A DNA stretch of 45,287 nt from NCBI GenBank assembly GCA_937934185.1, contig CALHAB010000055.1, positions 1 to 45,287 of the forward strand, in the 5' to 3' direction. Positions 29,258-39,507 of the stretch are shown in pieces. Under the pieces are notes generated by a model. The model was given only the letters and a program-made list of their open reading frames with translations. It made no database searches and was not told the DNA's origin. Position numbers and translations under genes: made by a program. Origin of the DNA: an uncultured Ignavibacterium sp. Its GTDB lineage: Bacteria > Bacteroidota > Ignavibacteria > Ignavibacteriales > Ignavibacteriaceae. Position 1 is the stretch's first letter. Each line of letters begins with the position of its first letter.

Positions 29258-31234
29258 ATGTCTGATGACTTGTTAAGAAGAATAAATGCAGCTGATTTAT
29301 TTGAAATTCAGAATACAGGTATTGCTTTAGCTGATAAAAATTTTAAAGTAATCTGGTTTAATAAAAGCTTTAAAAAGACTGCCGGCGCCGGAAGAATAAA
29401 AGGAATTTCGCTCAGCAGTCTTTTTAATATAACTTTACCAAATGAAAGCGAAGTAATTTCAAGTTCCAAATCCGTTGTAGTTCCCCTGCCCTCTTACGGA
29501 AAAAATCTGATAATAACTCCAATACCTCAAATAAAGAAAAGTGATGATGGAGCTTTCTTTGTTGAGCTTTATCCACTATCTGATTACAGCGGTGATATTC
29601 AAAATGATCAGATAATTCAAAATCTGAAATTCCAAAAAGAACTTCAGGAGATTCTGGTTTTACTCCTTAAGGAAAAATCAGTTGAAGTTATTACTGAGGA
29701 AGTTTTAGAAAGGTTGTTTAACATTACCAAAAGTGATTTTGCTATTGCTGTTCTTCATGAAAGAGATGATAAACGAAATTACATTTATTATGACCCGCAA
29801 AAAGTTTTGACATCAAGGGAAGAAATAGAAAAAGCACTCAGTTATAATTCTTCATTTATAACAAAGTGGCTAGATATTAACAGAAGACCTCTGCTTGCAT
29901 TAAATCATCAGAATAATATTGGTTACGGCATCGTTCAATCGTTTAATTGTGAATCTGTTTGTATTGCTCCGTGTTTTTTCGATAATATACTGGAATCTGA
30001 AATAATCCTTGGAAAACTCAACAGCACTTTTTCATCCTCGCACATAAGTATCGTTGAACAGTTTGCGACTATACTTTCATTTGCAATCAGTCATATAAAA
30101 ACACGCGAATTAAATCAGGCATTGGAATCAAGATTATTGCAGGCACAAAAGCTTGAAACAATCGGAAAGCTTTCAAGCGGAATGGCTCACGATTTCAATA
30201 ATCTTCTTTCCAGTATTTTCGGAAGTCTGAATCTGCTGCGAAGCAGAGTACCTGCATCAGAATCAGTAACAAAATTAATTGATAATATTGAGAACTGCTC
30301 TATCCGCGCAAAAGATCTTACTAAAGGTTTATTATCATTCGGAAAACCGACCCCCAAACGAAAAGAAATTGTTTATCCAAATCTCTTATTGAATGAGCTG
30401 ACTAAAGTTATAGTTCAAACATTTCCAAAGAACATAACAATCGAAGAAAAGATTGAAAGTAATCTTAACAGTATTTTAGGTAACAGCACAGAAATATATC
30501 AGATATTACTTAATCTCTGTGTCAATGCAAGAGAGGCAATTGAAGGTAAAGGTAAGATTACAATTTCTGCCGAAAATATCCTGATTGATGAAAAAAATTC
30601 AATCAATTATCCTCTGCTTGATAAAGGTAAATATGTTAAGCTTTCAGTCAGTGATACGGGAGTTGGAATTGATGAAGAAAATCTTTCAAAAATTTTTGAT
30701 CCTTATTTCTCAACCAAGCAAAAAGATACAGGTTCGGGATTAGGACTATATGTAACTTATGGAATTATAAAAGCACATAACGGACATGTTGATGTTTCAA
30801 GCAAGGTTGGTGAAGGAACTACATTTGATGTTTACATCCCGGCATTTGAACCTAATAAAATTGACAAGACCAAAGCCGGCAATAAAATAATAATGCTTGC
30901 AGATGATGAAGAAATGTTAAGTGATATTCTTGGCGAGATGCTTGAAGCTTACGGATACTATGTTATAAAAGTTAAGTCATCCGAAGAGGTAATTCAGGTT
31001 TTAACAGAGGAAATAAAAGTTGATTTATTAATCATTGATTATAATATGCCTGAAATGAACGGACTTGAGTGTGTTGCTGAGTTAAGAAAAAGGAATTTTG
31101 ATATGCCCGTAATTTTATCGTCAGGAAGTTTGAGTTTTGATGATGAGGATTTGAAGAAAGTAAAAATCAACAGCAAGCTTTTGAAACCATATGAGTTTGA
31201 AACTATGTTAAAGACAATCCAGGAGCTTTTGTAA
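29258..31234 (+). CDS. Hybrid sensor histidine kinase with C-terminal receiver
   Basis: HisKA (MAHDFNNLLSSIFGSLNLL), HATPase (NLCVNAREAIEGKG, DTGVGIDEENLSKIFDPYFSTK), C-terminal REC (MLADDEEML...IDYNMPEMNG). Confidence 0.93.
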   Translation: MSDDLLRRINAADLFEIQNTGIALADKNFKVIWFNKSFKKTAGAGRIKGISLSSLFNITLPNESEVISSSKSVVVPLPSYGKNLIITPIPQIKKSDDGAFFVELYPLSDYSGDIQNDQIIQNLKFQKELQEILVLLLKEKSVEVITEEVLERLFNITKSDFAIAVLHERDDKRNYIYYDPQKVLTSREEIEKALSYNSSFITKWLDINRRPLLALNHQNNIGYGIVQSFNCESVCIAPCFFDNILESEIILGKLNSTFSSSHISIVEQFATILSFAISHIKTRELNQALESRLLQAQKLETIGKLSSGMAHDFNNLLSSIFGSLNLLRSRVPASESVTKLIDNIENCSIRAKDLTKGLLSFGKPTPKRKEIVYPNLLLNELTKVIVQTFPKNITIEEKIESNLNSILGNSTEIYQILLNLCVNAREAIEGKGKITISAENILIDEKNSINYPLLDKGKYVKLSVSDTGVGIDEENLSKIFDPYFSTKQKDTGSGLGLYVTYGIIKAHNGHVDVSSKVGEGTTFDVYIPAFEPNKIDKTKAGNKIIMLADDEEMLSDILGEMLEAYGYYVIKVKSSEEVIQVLTEEIKVDLLIIDYNMPEMNGLECVAELRKRNFDMPVILSSGSLSFDDEDLKKVKINSKLLKPYEFETMLKTIQELL

Positions 31235-31235
31235 A

Positions 31236-31928
31236 TTACTTAATAATATCCTCATTATTCTCAGTTTGATCCGCATCCAGCTTTACCATTTTAATATTGG
31301 AAGTATATTTTGAAAGAACTGGTGTTTTAATTTCATTCAACTGGTTCAGCACTTCTGTAATTTCTTTAATTGCGATATCAATATAATTCATCCTTTTAAG
31401 AATCATCTCTTTGGATATTTCATCCTTTTCAAGTTCCCTTTTAATTGCGGTTGATGACAAACTTAGTAAAGTTAACGGCTGTTTGATTTTATGATTTGCA
31501 GTTACAACCGTTGCCATAAAAGTGTCGCGCTTCTCTGCTTCAAGAAGAAGTTTATGCGCTTCTGATAATTTTAATGCTGATTTTACTCTTGCAAGAAGTT
31601 CAACTCTGTTGAATGGCTTTTTGATATAGTCGAAAGCTCCTGCTTCAAGCCCTTCTTTAGTATCTTCTGCACCTGATTTGGCTGTTACAAGAATGATTGG
31701 AATATCTTTGGTTACCGGATCATTGACAAGCCGGCGGCAGACTTCAATACCAGTAATGTCCGGCATCATTACATCAAGCAAAATTAAATCAGGTAATTCA
31801 CTTAATGCTTTTTCAATTCCGGTCGAACCGTTGTAAGCAGTTATAACTTCATAGCCTTCGTGCTCTAATCTGTCCTGCAGCATAAAAACATTTTCGGGAA
31901 GATCATCAATAACTAAAATTCTTTTCAT
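31236..31928 (-). CDS. Response regulator with C-terminal HisKA-like segment, no ATPase domain
   Basis: REC (ILVIDDLPENVF, LLDVMMPDITG, YIKKPF) then MATVVTANHKIKQPLTLLSLS; ORF ends without N/G boxes. Confidence 0.85.
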   Translation of the reverse strand: MKRILVIDDLPENVFMLQDRLEHEGYEVITAYNGSTGIEKALSELPDLILLDVMMPDITGIEVCRRLVNDPVTKDIPIILVTAKSGAEDTKEGLEAGAFDYIKKPFNRVELLARVKSALKLSEAHKLLLEAEKRDTFMATVVTANHKIKQPLTLLSLSSTAIKRELEKDEISKEMILKRMNYIDIAIKEITEVLNQLNEIKTPVLSKYTSNIKMVKLDADQTENNEDIIK

Positions 31929-34900
31929 AAAATATTCTGTTTAGCTTTGGAAAAAAGTTGACTTATCTTTGCTGAAACAATAGTTGAATTAACTGGTTTA
32001 GGAATGTAATCATTAAAGCCGAACTTCAGAATAACTTCTTTATCACCAGACATAGCTTTGGCGGTTACAGCAAAAACCGGAATGTTTGAAAAAGATTTAT
32101 TCATACGAATGTTCTTAAGGGTTTGAAATCCATCCATGCCCGGCATCATTATATCCAACAAGATAAGGTCTGGTTTAATATGATCTAACATCTTTAAACA
32201 TTCAACACCAGACTTTGCAAGATATGTTTTATAGCCCATTGACTGAACCAATTCATTCATCGTAAACAAAGTGTCGGGGTCATCATCAACAATCAAAATT
32301 TCTTCAACTGCTTTGTTGATATTTTTCTGTAATTCTGAGAGAGAATTTTTTTCTGAATCAGTTGAAATCCGGGATTTCAAAGTTTGACTTTCCTGTTCTT
32401 GCTGCTTAATTCTGTCTCGAACGATTTTAAGAACATCCATCGGATGTCCCTGTGACTTAATGGCAATTTGTTCCACAACTGAATTCAATGATTTCTTTTC
32501 ATTATCTGAAAGATCTTTTGCTGTACTTATTATTATTGGGATGTTCCTTGTGCTTCTGCTTGATTTTAGTTTATGGGTAAGTGAAATCCCGTCAACCTTT
32601 GGCATTATCAAATCAATGATTATTAGATCAGGTTGAACCTCAGAGATTTTATTAAAAGCATATTCACTATCCTGAATATATTCTATCGAAATGTTTTCGA
32701 AGCTGAATTCCTTTTTAAATTTTTCAAACTCGAGTTCATCATCATCTACAATCACGATCTTATGAATTTTTTTCTGTACTGATGCTTCAAGTTTATCAAA
32801 AGCTGCGAGAAGATTTTCTGCCGTAATTGGTTTAACGAGAAAATCAAAAGCGCCCAGTCCGACACCGATATTTTTATCACCGACAAATGAAACAAGAATA
32901 ACAGGAATATTTTTTGTCACCGGGTTTTCTTTTAATTCTTTGAGTACAGACCAGCCATCTTTATCAGGTAAAATAACATCAAGGGTTATTGCAAACGGTT
33001 TATTTTCAACGGCTAGTTTAATTCCACTTTCAGCATCCGGGGCAAAAATAACTTCATAACCTCTCGTAGTAAGATACTGCCCGATGGTAAAACGAACATC
33101 CGGGTCATCATCAATTACGAGAATTGGTTTATTAACATTTCTTTTATCAACTCCAAGCAAATTTAAATCAAATTCCTTGTTCCAATATTCACCACGATAA
33201 TTAACGGGTATTGTAAATGAAAATATTGAACCTTTGCCAACAATGCTTTTAACCCAGATTTTTCCGCCAAGCAGATCAACAATCTTCTTTGATATTGCCA
33301 AACCCAGACCTGTTCCGCTGTATCTTCTGGTTGTTGAACCATCAACTTGTCTGAACTCTTCGAAAATAATTTTTTGTGCATCTTCAGGAATACCAATTCC
33401 GGTATCGCTTACAGAGAAGACAAGATTATTATCATCCATCAGTGCAACACTTAATTCAATGTTTCCCTTGTCCGTAAATTTAACTGCATTACCAAGCAGG
33501 TTAATCAAAACCTGAGTTACTCTTCCTTTATCAGTTGTAACAATAATTTTTGTATCACATTTACGATTAATTGTGAATCGTAACCCCTTTTCATAAACAA
33601 GCGGTTGGATAGTTGAGGAAACATCCTCCAGCAATTCTTCAAGAAGAATTTCTTCTTCACGAATTTCCATTTTGCCAGCTTCAATCTTTGATAAATCGAG
33701 AATATCATTTATAAGATTCATCAATCTCTTTCCGCTTTTTAACACGACTTCAAGCCGTTCACGGTTCTTATCATCAATCTGAGCTTTATCAAGAATTAAT
33801 TCAGTCAGGCCGAGTATAGAATTCATAGGTGTTCTAAGTTCGTGAGACATACTCGCAAGAAATTGTGATTTTAATTTTGTTGATTCCTCGGCTTTTTGTT
33901 TTTGAATTTCAAGTTCTTTTGCTTTCTCTTTCAATTGCTCAGAAAGTTCGAGCAGGGTTTTATTCTGTTCCTTTATTTGTTCATTTTGTTTTTGCATCTC
34001 TTCATTGAGACGACTGAGTTCTTTAACAAAATTTTCTAACTGCACAAAAGCTTTTGCATTAGTTAAACCAATGGCCAATTGATCCTGGATTTTTGAAAGA
34101 TAGTTTATTGCTTCGTCAGTCGGTTTATTCAAGGAACCGAATTCTAAAACCGCAACAACTTTGTTTGAATAAATTACTGGTCTGATATGAAGATATTTGA
34201 TTTTGATTTCTAAAATTCCGGTTGAAGCAACAGGAAGAAAATTTTCAGATTCAATTGTTATTGGCTCTTTTGTTTCAATTACTTTTTTATAAAAAATATT
34301 ATTCTCCGCACCAATTTTATTGCTGCCAAGTCCGAAGGAAGTTATAAAACTAACTTCCTGGTCATCAACAGAGTAAATTGCTCCAATGGTAAACCCGCAG
34401 GTTTTAATTATCTTTTTTAATGCTGCTTCAGAAATTTCAGTAAGTGAAGGATTCTGATTAATTAGAGTTATAAATTCTGTATAATCATTCATTGCTTTGT
34501 GGTTTTTCACTATCTCATCGAGCATCAGATTAAATGCGTCACCCAATTTAGCTACTTCATCTTTACCCTTTACAGAAACTCGTGTGCTAAAATTTCCACT
34601 TCTAATCTCTTCTGTTGCAGAACTTAGTTCACCGATTTGCCTTCGGATTTTATTTGTAAGAAGATAAGAAAGAATTAATGATATAATTATTCCCACAAAG
34701 CCAATGATGAACAATACATTTTTCAGCGTATCTCTGAGAGTTGCAGCTTCACCCATTTTGTTAAATATCAGAAAGGAAAGATTAGTCTTTATGACATCAT
34801 CAGCATTGGTTTTATATAATGTTGCCAGGATGTCAGAGGCCTTGGTTCCCTGTGTATAAATTTCAAAATTATTTTTGTTTTTTAAATAATTATAAGCGGT

Positions 34901-35446
34901 ATTTATCAAATAAAGATATTCTCTGTTAACGGTTGGATTAGAAAGTTCTGCGGCAGAATTTTCCCATATTACAGCAACTTCTGCATTTATTCTCTGAGCA
35001 ATATCATCAATGAAACCCGAGTTAATTATTTTTCCATAAATATAATTTTGTCCCTCGAAGTTTTTTCTTTTAACAAGAGCCAGTGGATTAATTTCAAGAA
35101 ATTTTGAAATTGATTTCACATCCGGACTGATTAATACATTTTTGGAAAGGTAGAGATAATCAATAGTTTTTTCATCACTCTTAACTAAGATTACAAAATC
35201 GAGAGTTCTGGAGTTTATGAATTGTGATTTGTTTTTATTTTCAAGAAATGATAACAATTCATCATCAAGCTCAGACAATAATTTCTGAAAAGAATAGATA
35301 AAACTATTTGATGAATTGATAAGATTTTTTGTTTGCTGTGAATTGAGAGTACTAAAAATCAGTGAATAAAAAACTGTGGCGGCTGAAAGAAGAATTATAA
35401 CTACTACAGTGAAGTTTATAAGCAGTATTCGAAAGCTTATTTTCAT
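31925..35446 (-). CDS. Hybrid sensor histidine kinase with HAMP, GAF-like region and three tandem receivers
   Basis: TM, HAMP, coiled coil, SMSHELRTPMNSILG, DTGIGIPEDAQKIIFEEF, three REC domains each with an aspartate block. Confidence 0.93.
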   Translation of the reverse strand: MKISFRILLINFTVVVIILLSAATVFYSLIFSTLNSQQTKNLINSSNSFIYSFQKLLSELDDELLSFLENKNKSQFINSRTLDFVILVKSDEKTIDYLYLSKNVLISPDVKSISKFLEINPLALVKRKNFEGQNYIYGKIINSGFIDDIAQRINAEVAVIWENSAAELSNPTVNREYLYLINTAYNYLKNKNNFEIYTQGTKASDILATLYKTNADDVIKTNLSFLIFNKMGEAATLRDTLKNVLFIIGFVGIIISLILSYLLTNKIRRQIGELSSATEEIRSGNFSTRVSVKGKDEVAKLGDAFNLMLDEIVKNHKAMNDYTEFITLINQNPSLTEISEAALKKIIKTCGFTIGAIYSVDDQEVSFITSFGLGSNKIGAENNIFYKKVIETKEPITIESENFLPVASTGILEIKIKYLHIRPVIYSNKVVAVLEFGSLNKPTDEAINYLSKIQDQLAIGLTNAKAFVQLENFVKELSRLNEEMQKQNEQIKEQNKTLLELSEQLKEKAKELEIQKQKAEESTKLKSQFLASMSHELRTPMNSILGLTELILDKAQIDDKNRERLEVVLKSGKRLMNLINDILDLSKIEAGKMEIREEEILLEELLEDVSSTIQPLVYEKGLRFTINRKCDTKIIVTTDKGRVTQVLINLLGNAVKFTDKGNIELSVALMDDNNLVFSVSDTGIGIPEDAQKIIFEEFRQVDGSTTRRYSGTGLGLAISKKIVDLLGGKIWVKSIVGKGSIFSFTIPVNYRGEYWNKEFDLNLLGVDKRNVNKPILVIDDDPDVRFTIGQYLTTRGYEVIFAPDAESGIKLAVENKPFAITLDVILPDKDGWSVLKELKENPVTKNIPVILVSFVGDKNIGVGLGAFDFLVKPITAENLLAAFDKLEASVQKKIHKIVIVDDDELEFEKFKKEFSFENISIEYIQDSEYAFNKISEVQPDLIIIDLIMPKVDGISLTHKLKSSRSTRNIPIIISTAKDLSDNEKKSLNSVVEQIAIKSQGHPMDVLKIVRDRIKQQEQESQTLKSRISTDSEKNSLSELQKNINKAVEEILIVDDDPDTLFTMNELVQSMGYKTYLAKSGVECLKMLDHIKPDLILLDIMMPGMDGFQTLKNIRMNKSFSNIPVFAVTAKAMSGDKEVILKFGFNDYIPKPVNSTIVSAKISQLFSKAKQNIL

Positions 35447-35461
35447 TTGGTATCATTATCT

Positions 35462-35824
35462 CTACTCTTTTTGGAGTACTTTTCTGATTGTGATTAATAA
35501 TTCATCAAAGTCATATGGCTTGCTGAGAAAATCATTTGCTCCCATTTTGGCTGAGTCAATTGCACTTTTAACATCAGCGTATGCAGTAAGAACAATTACT
35601 TTTGCTTTAAGATCACGATACTCCATTTCTTTCAAAACTTCAAATCCATCTATGCCCGGCATTTTTAGGTCAAGAAGCATTAGATCAACCGAATTTTTTC
35701 TCAGAAAATCTAATGCTTCAAAACCACTGTTAACATAATTTACTTCATATCCAACCTCTGACAGTTCTTCACTTAGCACTTTACATAAGTTCACATCATC
35801 GTCAACTATCAGAATTGATTCCAT
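35462..35824 (-). CDS. Single-domain response regulator
   Basis: ILIVDDDVNLCKVL...LMLLDLKMPGIDGFEVL...FLSKPYDFDELL. Confidence 0.93.
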   Translation of the reverse strand: MESILIVDDDVNLCKVLSEELSEVGYEVNYVNSGFEALDFLRKNSVDLMLLDLKMPGIDGFEVLKEMEYRDLKAKVIVLTAYADVKSAIDSAKMGANDFLSKPYDFDELLITIRKVLQKE

Positions 35825-35830
35825 TGCAGT

Positions 35831-37054
35831 TTACCTGTTCTCAATTGTTTCGGTGCCATTAAGTTGATAGAATTTTATTTTATTATTTGCTTCTACTCTT
35901 TCTTTGAGTAATAAATTATCTGAAGTAGGATTGTTATGTCTTTCCTGTAAAGTAGGAAGCAGCTCAGCTTTTAGCAATATTACTAATTCTTTTTTTGTAA
36001 CCGTAGTCTGATCAGAACCAAATAAATACCTGAGACCGAAGAACCAGCCGGGTAAATCTTTTAAGAAAGGAATTCCATTTCTTGTCTGAGTTTCTTCATT
36101 TACAAACAATCCGCCAAGGACTGTTTCTTCTCCATTAAGCATAAGTATCTGAGTTGAAGCATTGGTTTTTCTGATTTCAGTAGTTTGTTCATTAAATGAG
36201 AATGAGCTTCTCTCAACAAGAATTTTGAGAAGTATATAGTCGATTCCTTTCTCATTATAAATATATGGTGTAACTTCGATGATTGTTCCGGTCGGGAAGA
36301 ACTTTTCAACAGTGTTACCAGCGAAGTCTCTCGTTCTTACTGAGAAATCAGAACCGACCTGAATTCGTCCCTGATTTTTATCTCTGACAACTACTGATGG
36401 ATTGGCAATAATCTCACCGAGATTTTCTTCCTCAAACCATCTGAAAAGAGCGGTTGCTTCTCCAAAGAAACTTCCAACTTTTCCAGCAGCTTCACTTGTA
36501 ATATTCAATTCTGGTGGTCTTGCCTGTTGCTGCTGTTGTGAAGTTGTTTGTGTGAATAACTCAGCACCAACATTCCAATCACTTTTTGATAATAAAATCT
36601 TCCAGTCAATTCCTCTTTTCTTTGATTCAGAAACATTCATTTCAAAAAAGACAGCAGAAATTTTTACTTCTCTGGTATCAAAGGATGCATACTCAGGTAA
36701 AGATTTTAACTTATCCTCGCCCGGTCGTTTTACGATAATTACATCTTCAGTTTCCTCAAAGATGTAACCATTATACTGAACTATTACCAGCAAAGCTTTG
36801 TCGTAAGGCATTCCTTCGATTTCAATTCCTATAGGATCTTTCGAATCAATAGTTGAAACGATTCTTTTTCCAGTTGTCATTTCACTTACTTTACTTAACA
36901 AAGCAATAGCTTCATTGAAAGGAAGTGATTGAGAAAGAGTAACAAGCTCATCGGGATTTCGGAAAGTCTTGAATTGCTTTTCAAGACGTTGCTGCGGGAG
37001 AACATCCCCAATTAAGATAAACACAAGTATTAAGATTGAAGTTATTGTTTTCAT
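35831..37054 (-). CDS. Short PilQ/GspD-like secretin
   Basis: Signal peptide; secretin core (ANPSVVVRDKNQGRIQVG..., LNGEETVLGGLFVNEETQTRNGIPFLKDLPGWFFGLRYLFG, ELVILLKAELLP). Confidence 0.88.
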   Translation of the reverse strand: MKTITSILILVFILIGDVLPQQRLEKQFKTFRNPDELVTLSQSLPFNEAIALLSKVSEMTTGKRIVSTIDSKDPIGIEIEGMPYDKALLVIVQYNGYIFEETEDVIIVKRPGEDKLKSLPEYASFDTREVKISAVFFEMNVSESKKRGIDWKILLSKSDWNVGAELFTQTTSQQQQQARPPELNITSEAAGKVGSFFGEATALFRWFEEENLGEIIANPSVVVRDKNQGRIQVGSDFSVRTRDFAGNTVEKFFPTGTIIEVTPYIYNEKGIDYILLKILVERSSFSFNEQTTEIRKTNASTQILMLNGEETVLGGLFVNEETQTRNGIPFLKDLPGWFFGLRYLFGSDQTTVTKKELVILLKAELLPTLQERHNNPTSDNLLLKERVEANNKIKFYQLNGTETIENR

Positions 37055-37064
37055 TTTACTTCTC

Positions 37065-37955
37065 TTATTTTTTCTTATTAAACTCTGTTCGATCTAATTC
37101 AAGATCTACTTTTTCTATTATACCACCTTTATTAAGAACGAAGCTGACCTTACTGTTCTGATAATCAATTTTAGTAAGATAACCGAGATAAACCTGCTCA
37201 CCTTCCCAAACAAGATAAGTATTACCTTTGGTGTCAGCTATGAAAGCACCTTCGGGAATCAATGCCAGCAACCTTGCGCCTTGCACATCAAGTAATCCAT
37301 CAACATTTGGCGGAATCTCGTTTCTGATCAACGGGAAGAATGCATCATAAATTTGACCAGTTCCAAGATTGTTTTCAACAGGCACAGCTGGTGCAAATCT
37401 GCTGTCGGTGGAAAAATATGCCACCACATCCATTGTAAAATTTACAAGGAACAATGGATTCTGATTCTTATCTGTTTTCACCAGGTTCCCGAAACTTATA
37501 GTTTTGATCTTCTTCAACTCTTTACTTTGTTCAATTGCATAAATTAATCTGTAAACTTCGTTGAAGTAACCAAAACCCGAAAGTTTATAGGAATGAGTTA
37601 AAAACTCTTTATCCTGTTTTTGGTCTAGATATTCAACATTCACCTGAGTCTGGTCAGAGAAACCAGATATGATACCATTGATAAAGTTAAAGAACTTTAT
37701 CGATGAGAGATTTTGCGGAATGTTGAATTTCCGGTTTGCTAGTATTGAATCCAGTTCAGCTGATCTTTTTGCTAATTCCATATAGCGGTTGTTAAGCTCA
37801 ACAGGATCAATAACTTTTGCATTGAGCTCTTTAAGTTTTTCTCTTTTTTCATCCAGCTTTTTACCCTGGATAAAGATAAGATAAATTAATCCCGCTGCAA
37901 CAATTACAACAAGAAGACCAAGAAGAACCAGTGTGCTTCGTAGTTTTTTATTCAT
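37065..37955 (-). CDS. PilO-like inner-membrane pilus assembly protein
   Basis: Start corrected to MNKKLRSTLVLLGLLVVIVAAGLIYLIF; single TM, coiled coil, between pilMN and secretin. Confidence 0.7.
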   Translation of the reverse strand: MNKKLRSTLVLLGLLVVIVAAGLIYLIFIQGKKLDEKREKLKELNAKVIDPVELNNRYMELAKRSAELDSILANRKFNIPQNLSSIKFFNFINGIISGFSDQTQVNVEYLDQKQDKEFLTHSYKLSGFGYFNEVYRLIYAIEQSKELKKIKTISFGNLVKTDKNQNPLFLVNFTMDVVAYFSTDSRFAPAVPVENNLGTGQIYDAFFPLIRNEIPPNVDGLLDVQGARLLALIPEGAFIADTKGNTYLVWEGEQVYLGYLTKIDYQNSKVSFVLNKGGIIEKVDLELDRTEFNKKK

Positions 37956-39504
37956 GTTTCTTTGGGTATGAAGATATATCAAAAATAATATTGAATTTAT
38001 AAGCATTTTGCTCTCTAAGAGGTTCATACAAAACACTCTTGAGAGTTGCTGATTGCAAATTAGTTGCAAACTCACTCAACGATGGTCTGTCAAGTCCATA
38101 ACCTTCCAGAAGAACAGTTGGACCATCATCTTTAGAAATTCTTGAAAGCCAAAGGTTTTGTTTTCTTCCCGCAAAAGTTGAAACATCACCTATTACTTCG
38201 TGCCATACACCAGCACCTGCGGATGCTGAATCAAGAATAGCAACGGTCTGATCAAAGCTGTTTATTTTTCCTTCCAGTTCAGCTATCTTCGACAAGACTT
38301 CTTCATTCTGTCTTAACAATATTGTCTTCTGGGCAATTTCCTGATCCATTTGAGCAGCATCTTTGTTATTCTGCAACACCTTCAAAGTAATTAAAAACGG
38401 AGCTAAGAATAACAATGGCAAAACTGCGAAGCTGTGCCATGAAAACTGAAAGAATTTCTGTTCTTCAGATATATACTTGGGAAGAAGATTGATTCCTTTA
38501 TGTTCCTTGGCAAGTTCATCAAAATATTCAGTTGCAATTGCCATCGGAACACTGAAAGAGGAAATCTTGCTCTTAACTTCATCATTTAATGATGAAAGAT
38601 CGAAATCGTCAAATTCAAGACGACTTACATTTGCTTCAGGAAAAGTTCCGTAGAAAGAAAGTATTAGATTTTCAGAATCATCTTCGCCGCAAACAATGAT
38701 ATTATCAAGCGATGATACTCCACCGGTTTCCATTTCAAGAAGTATCTTTGAGAAGTAAACATCATAAGTATGAAGATTGAGTGTACCGATATCAAGCGTA
38801 GTTCCGATATGTTTTAATTTTCTTCCGTGGAGGAAAATTAATTTACTGTATTCTTTTCCAATATAAACGATCAGACTCTGGTCATCAGGAAAAAACTTTT
38901 TTCTTTTAGCCACATAATACGCAAGTGCAACATCAGCACTTTTTATAGTAGGAACCTTGAAGAACTTTTTACCAAAATGATTAGCTATTCCATTAACCAG
39001 ATTAACACAAGCAACCTGTCCATCAACGAAAGCTGCAAGCAAACCACCATCTGAGAGTTCTGTGTAATCAATACTACCTTTTTCTACATTAATATTTTTT
39101 GAATCTCTGATTTCATTAATCAAAGACTCAATAATTTTCTGAGGTTTAAGGTCTTTCCTTCCCTCATAATAATGATAGAAAATGGCAGGCTCAGTAAGTG
39201 CCGGGATGAATTCAACTTTTGCCGGATTGATATTCTTAAATGCCTGAGCCATTGCTAAGATGCTTGGTGAGTCAGCTTCTCCAAGCAAACCAGCAGCTGC
39301 GTCAGGATTTGTATCAATCCCTTCAAGTTGAAGTCCTTCTGTATCGAGACTAAATGGAGTAGTTGATTCAGCTCCAACCTTCGGAGCAACTACATCAACA
39401 GCAGCAGTACTTAATACTTTTAATTTAGTACTGCCTTTCTCTTTAGTCACGATTGCAAGTTTTGTATCGTTGCCTTCGCAATATATGCAGGCGATTGTCT
39501 TCAT
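37948..39504 (-). CDS. PilM-PilN fusion
   Basis: N-terminal actin-like PilM region; then PilN-like INLLPKYISEEQKFFQFSW, TM, coiled coil and C-terminal alpha/beta domain. Confidence 0.75.
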   Translation of the reverse strand: MKTIACIYCEGNDTKLAIVTKEKGSTKLKVLSTAAVDVVAPKVGAESTTPFSLDTEGLQLEGIDTNPDAAAGLLGEADSPSILAMAQAFKNINPAKVEFIPALTEPAIFYHYYEGRKDLKPQKIIESLINEIRDSKNINVEKGSIDYTELSDGGLLAAFVDGQVACVNLVNGIANHFGKKFFKVPTIKSADVALAYYVAKRKKFFPDDQSLIVYIGKEYSKLIFLHGRKLKHIGTTLDIGTLNLHTYDVYFSKILLEMETGGVSSLDNIIVCGEDDSENLILSFYGTFPEANVSRLEFDDFDLSSLNDEVKSKISSFSVPMAIATEYFDELAKEHKGINLLPKYISEEQKFFQFSWHSFAVLPLLFLAPFLITLKVLQNNKDAAQMDQEIAQKTILLRQNEEVLSKIAELEGKINSFDQTVAILDSASAGAGVWHEVIGDVSTFAGRKQNLWLSRISKDDGPTVLLEGYGLDRPSLSEFATNLQSATLKSVLYEPLREQNAYKFNIIFDISSYPKKHE

Positions 39505-39507
39505 TTT

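Noticed and set aside
35376-35738. 120-aa plus-strand ORF
   Set aside because: Antisense to the single-domain response regulator and the start of the large kinase gene; composition typical of a shadow ORF
36402-36767. 121-aa plus-strand ORF with CCCCC run
   Set aside because: Cys run is the antisense of the glutamine-rich stretch (SQQQQQA) of the secretin; shadow ORF
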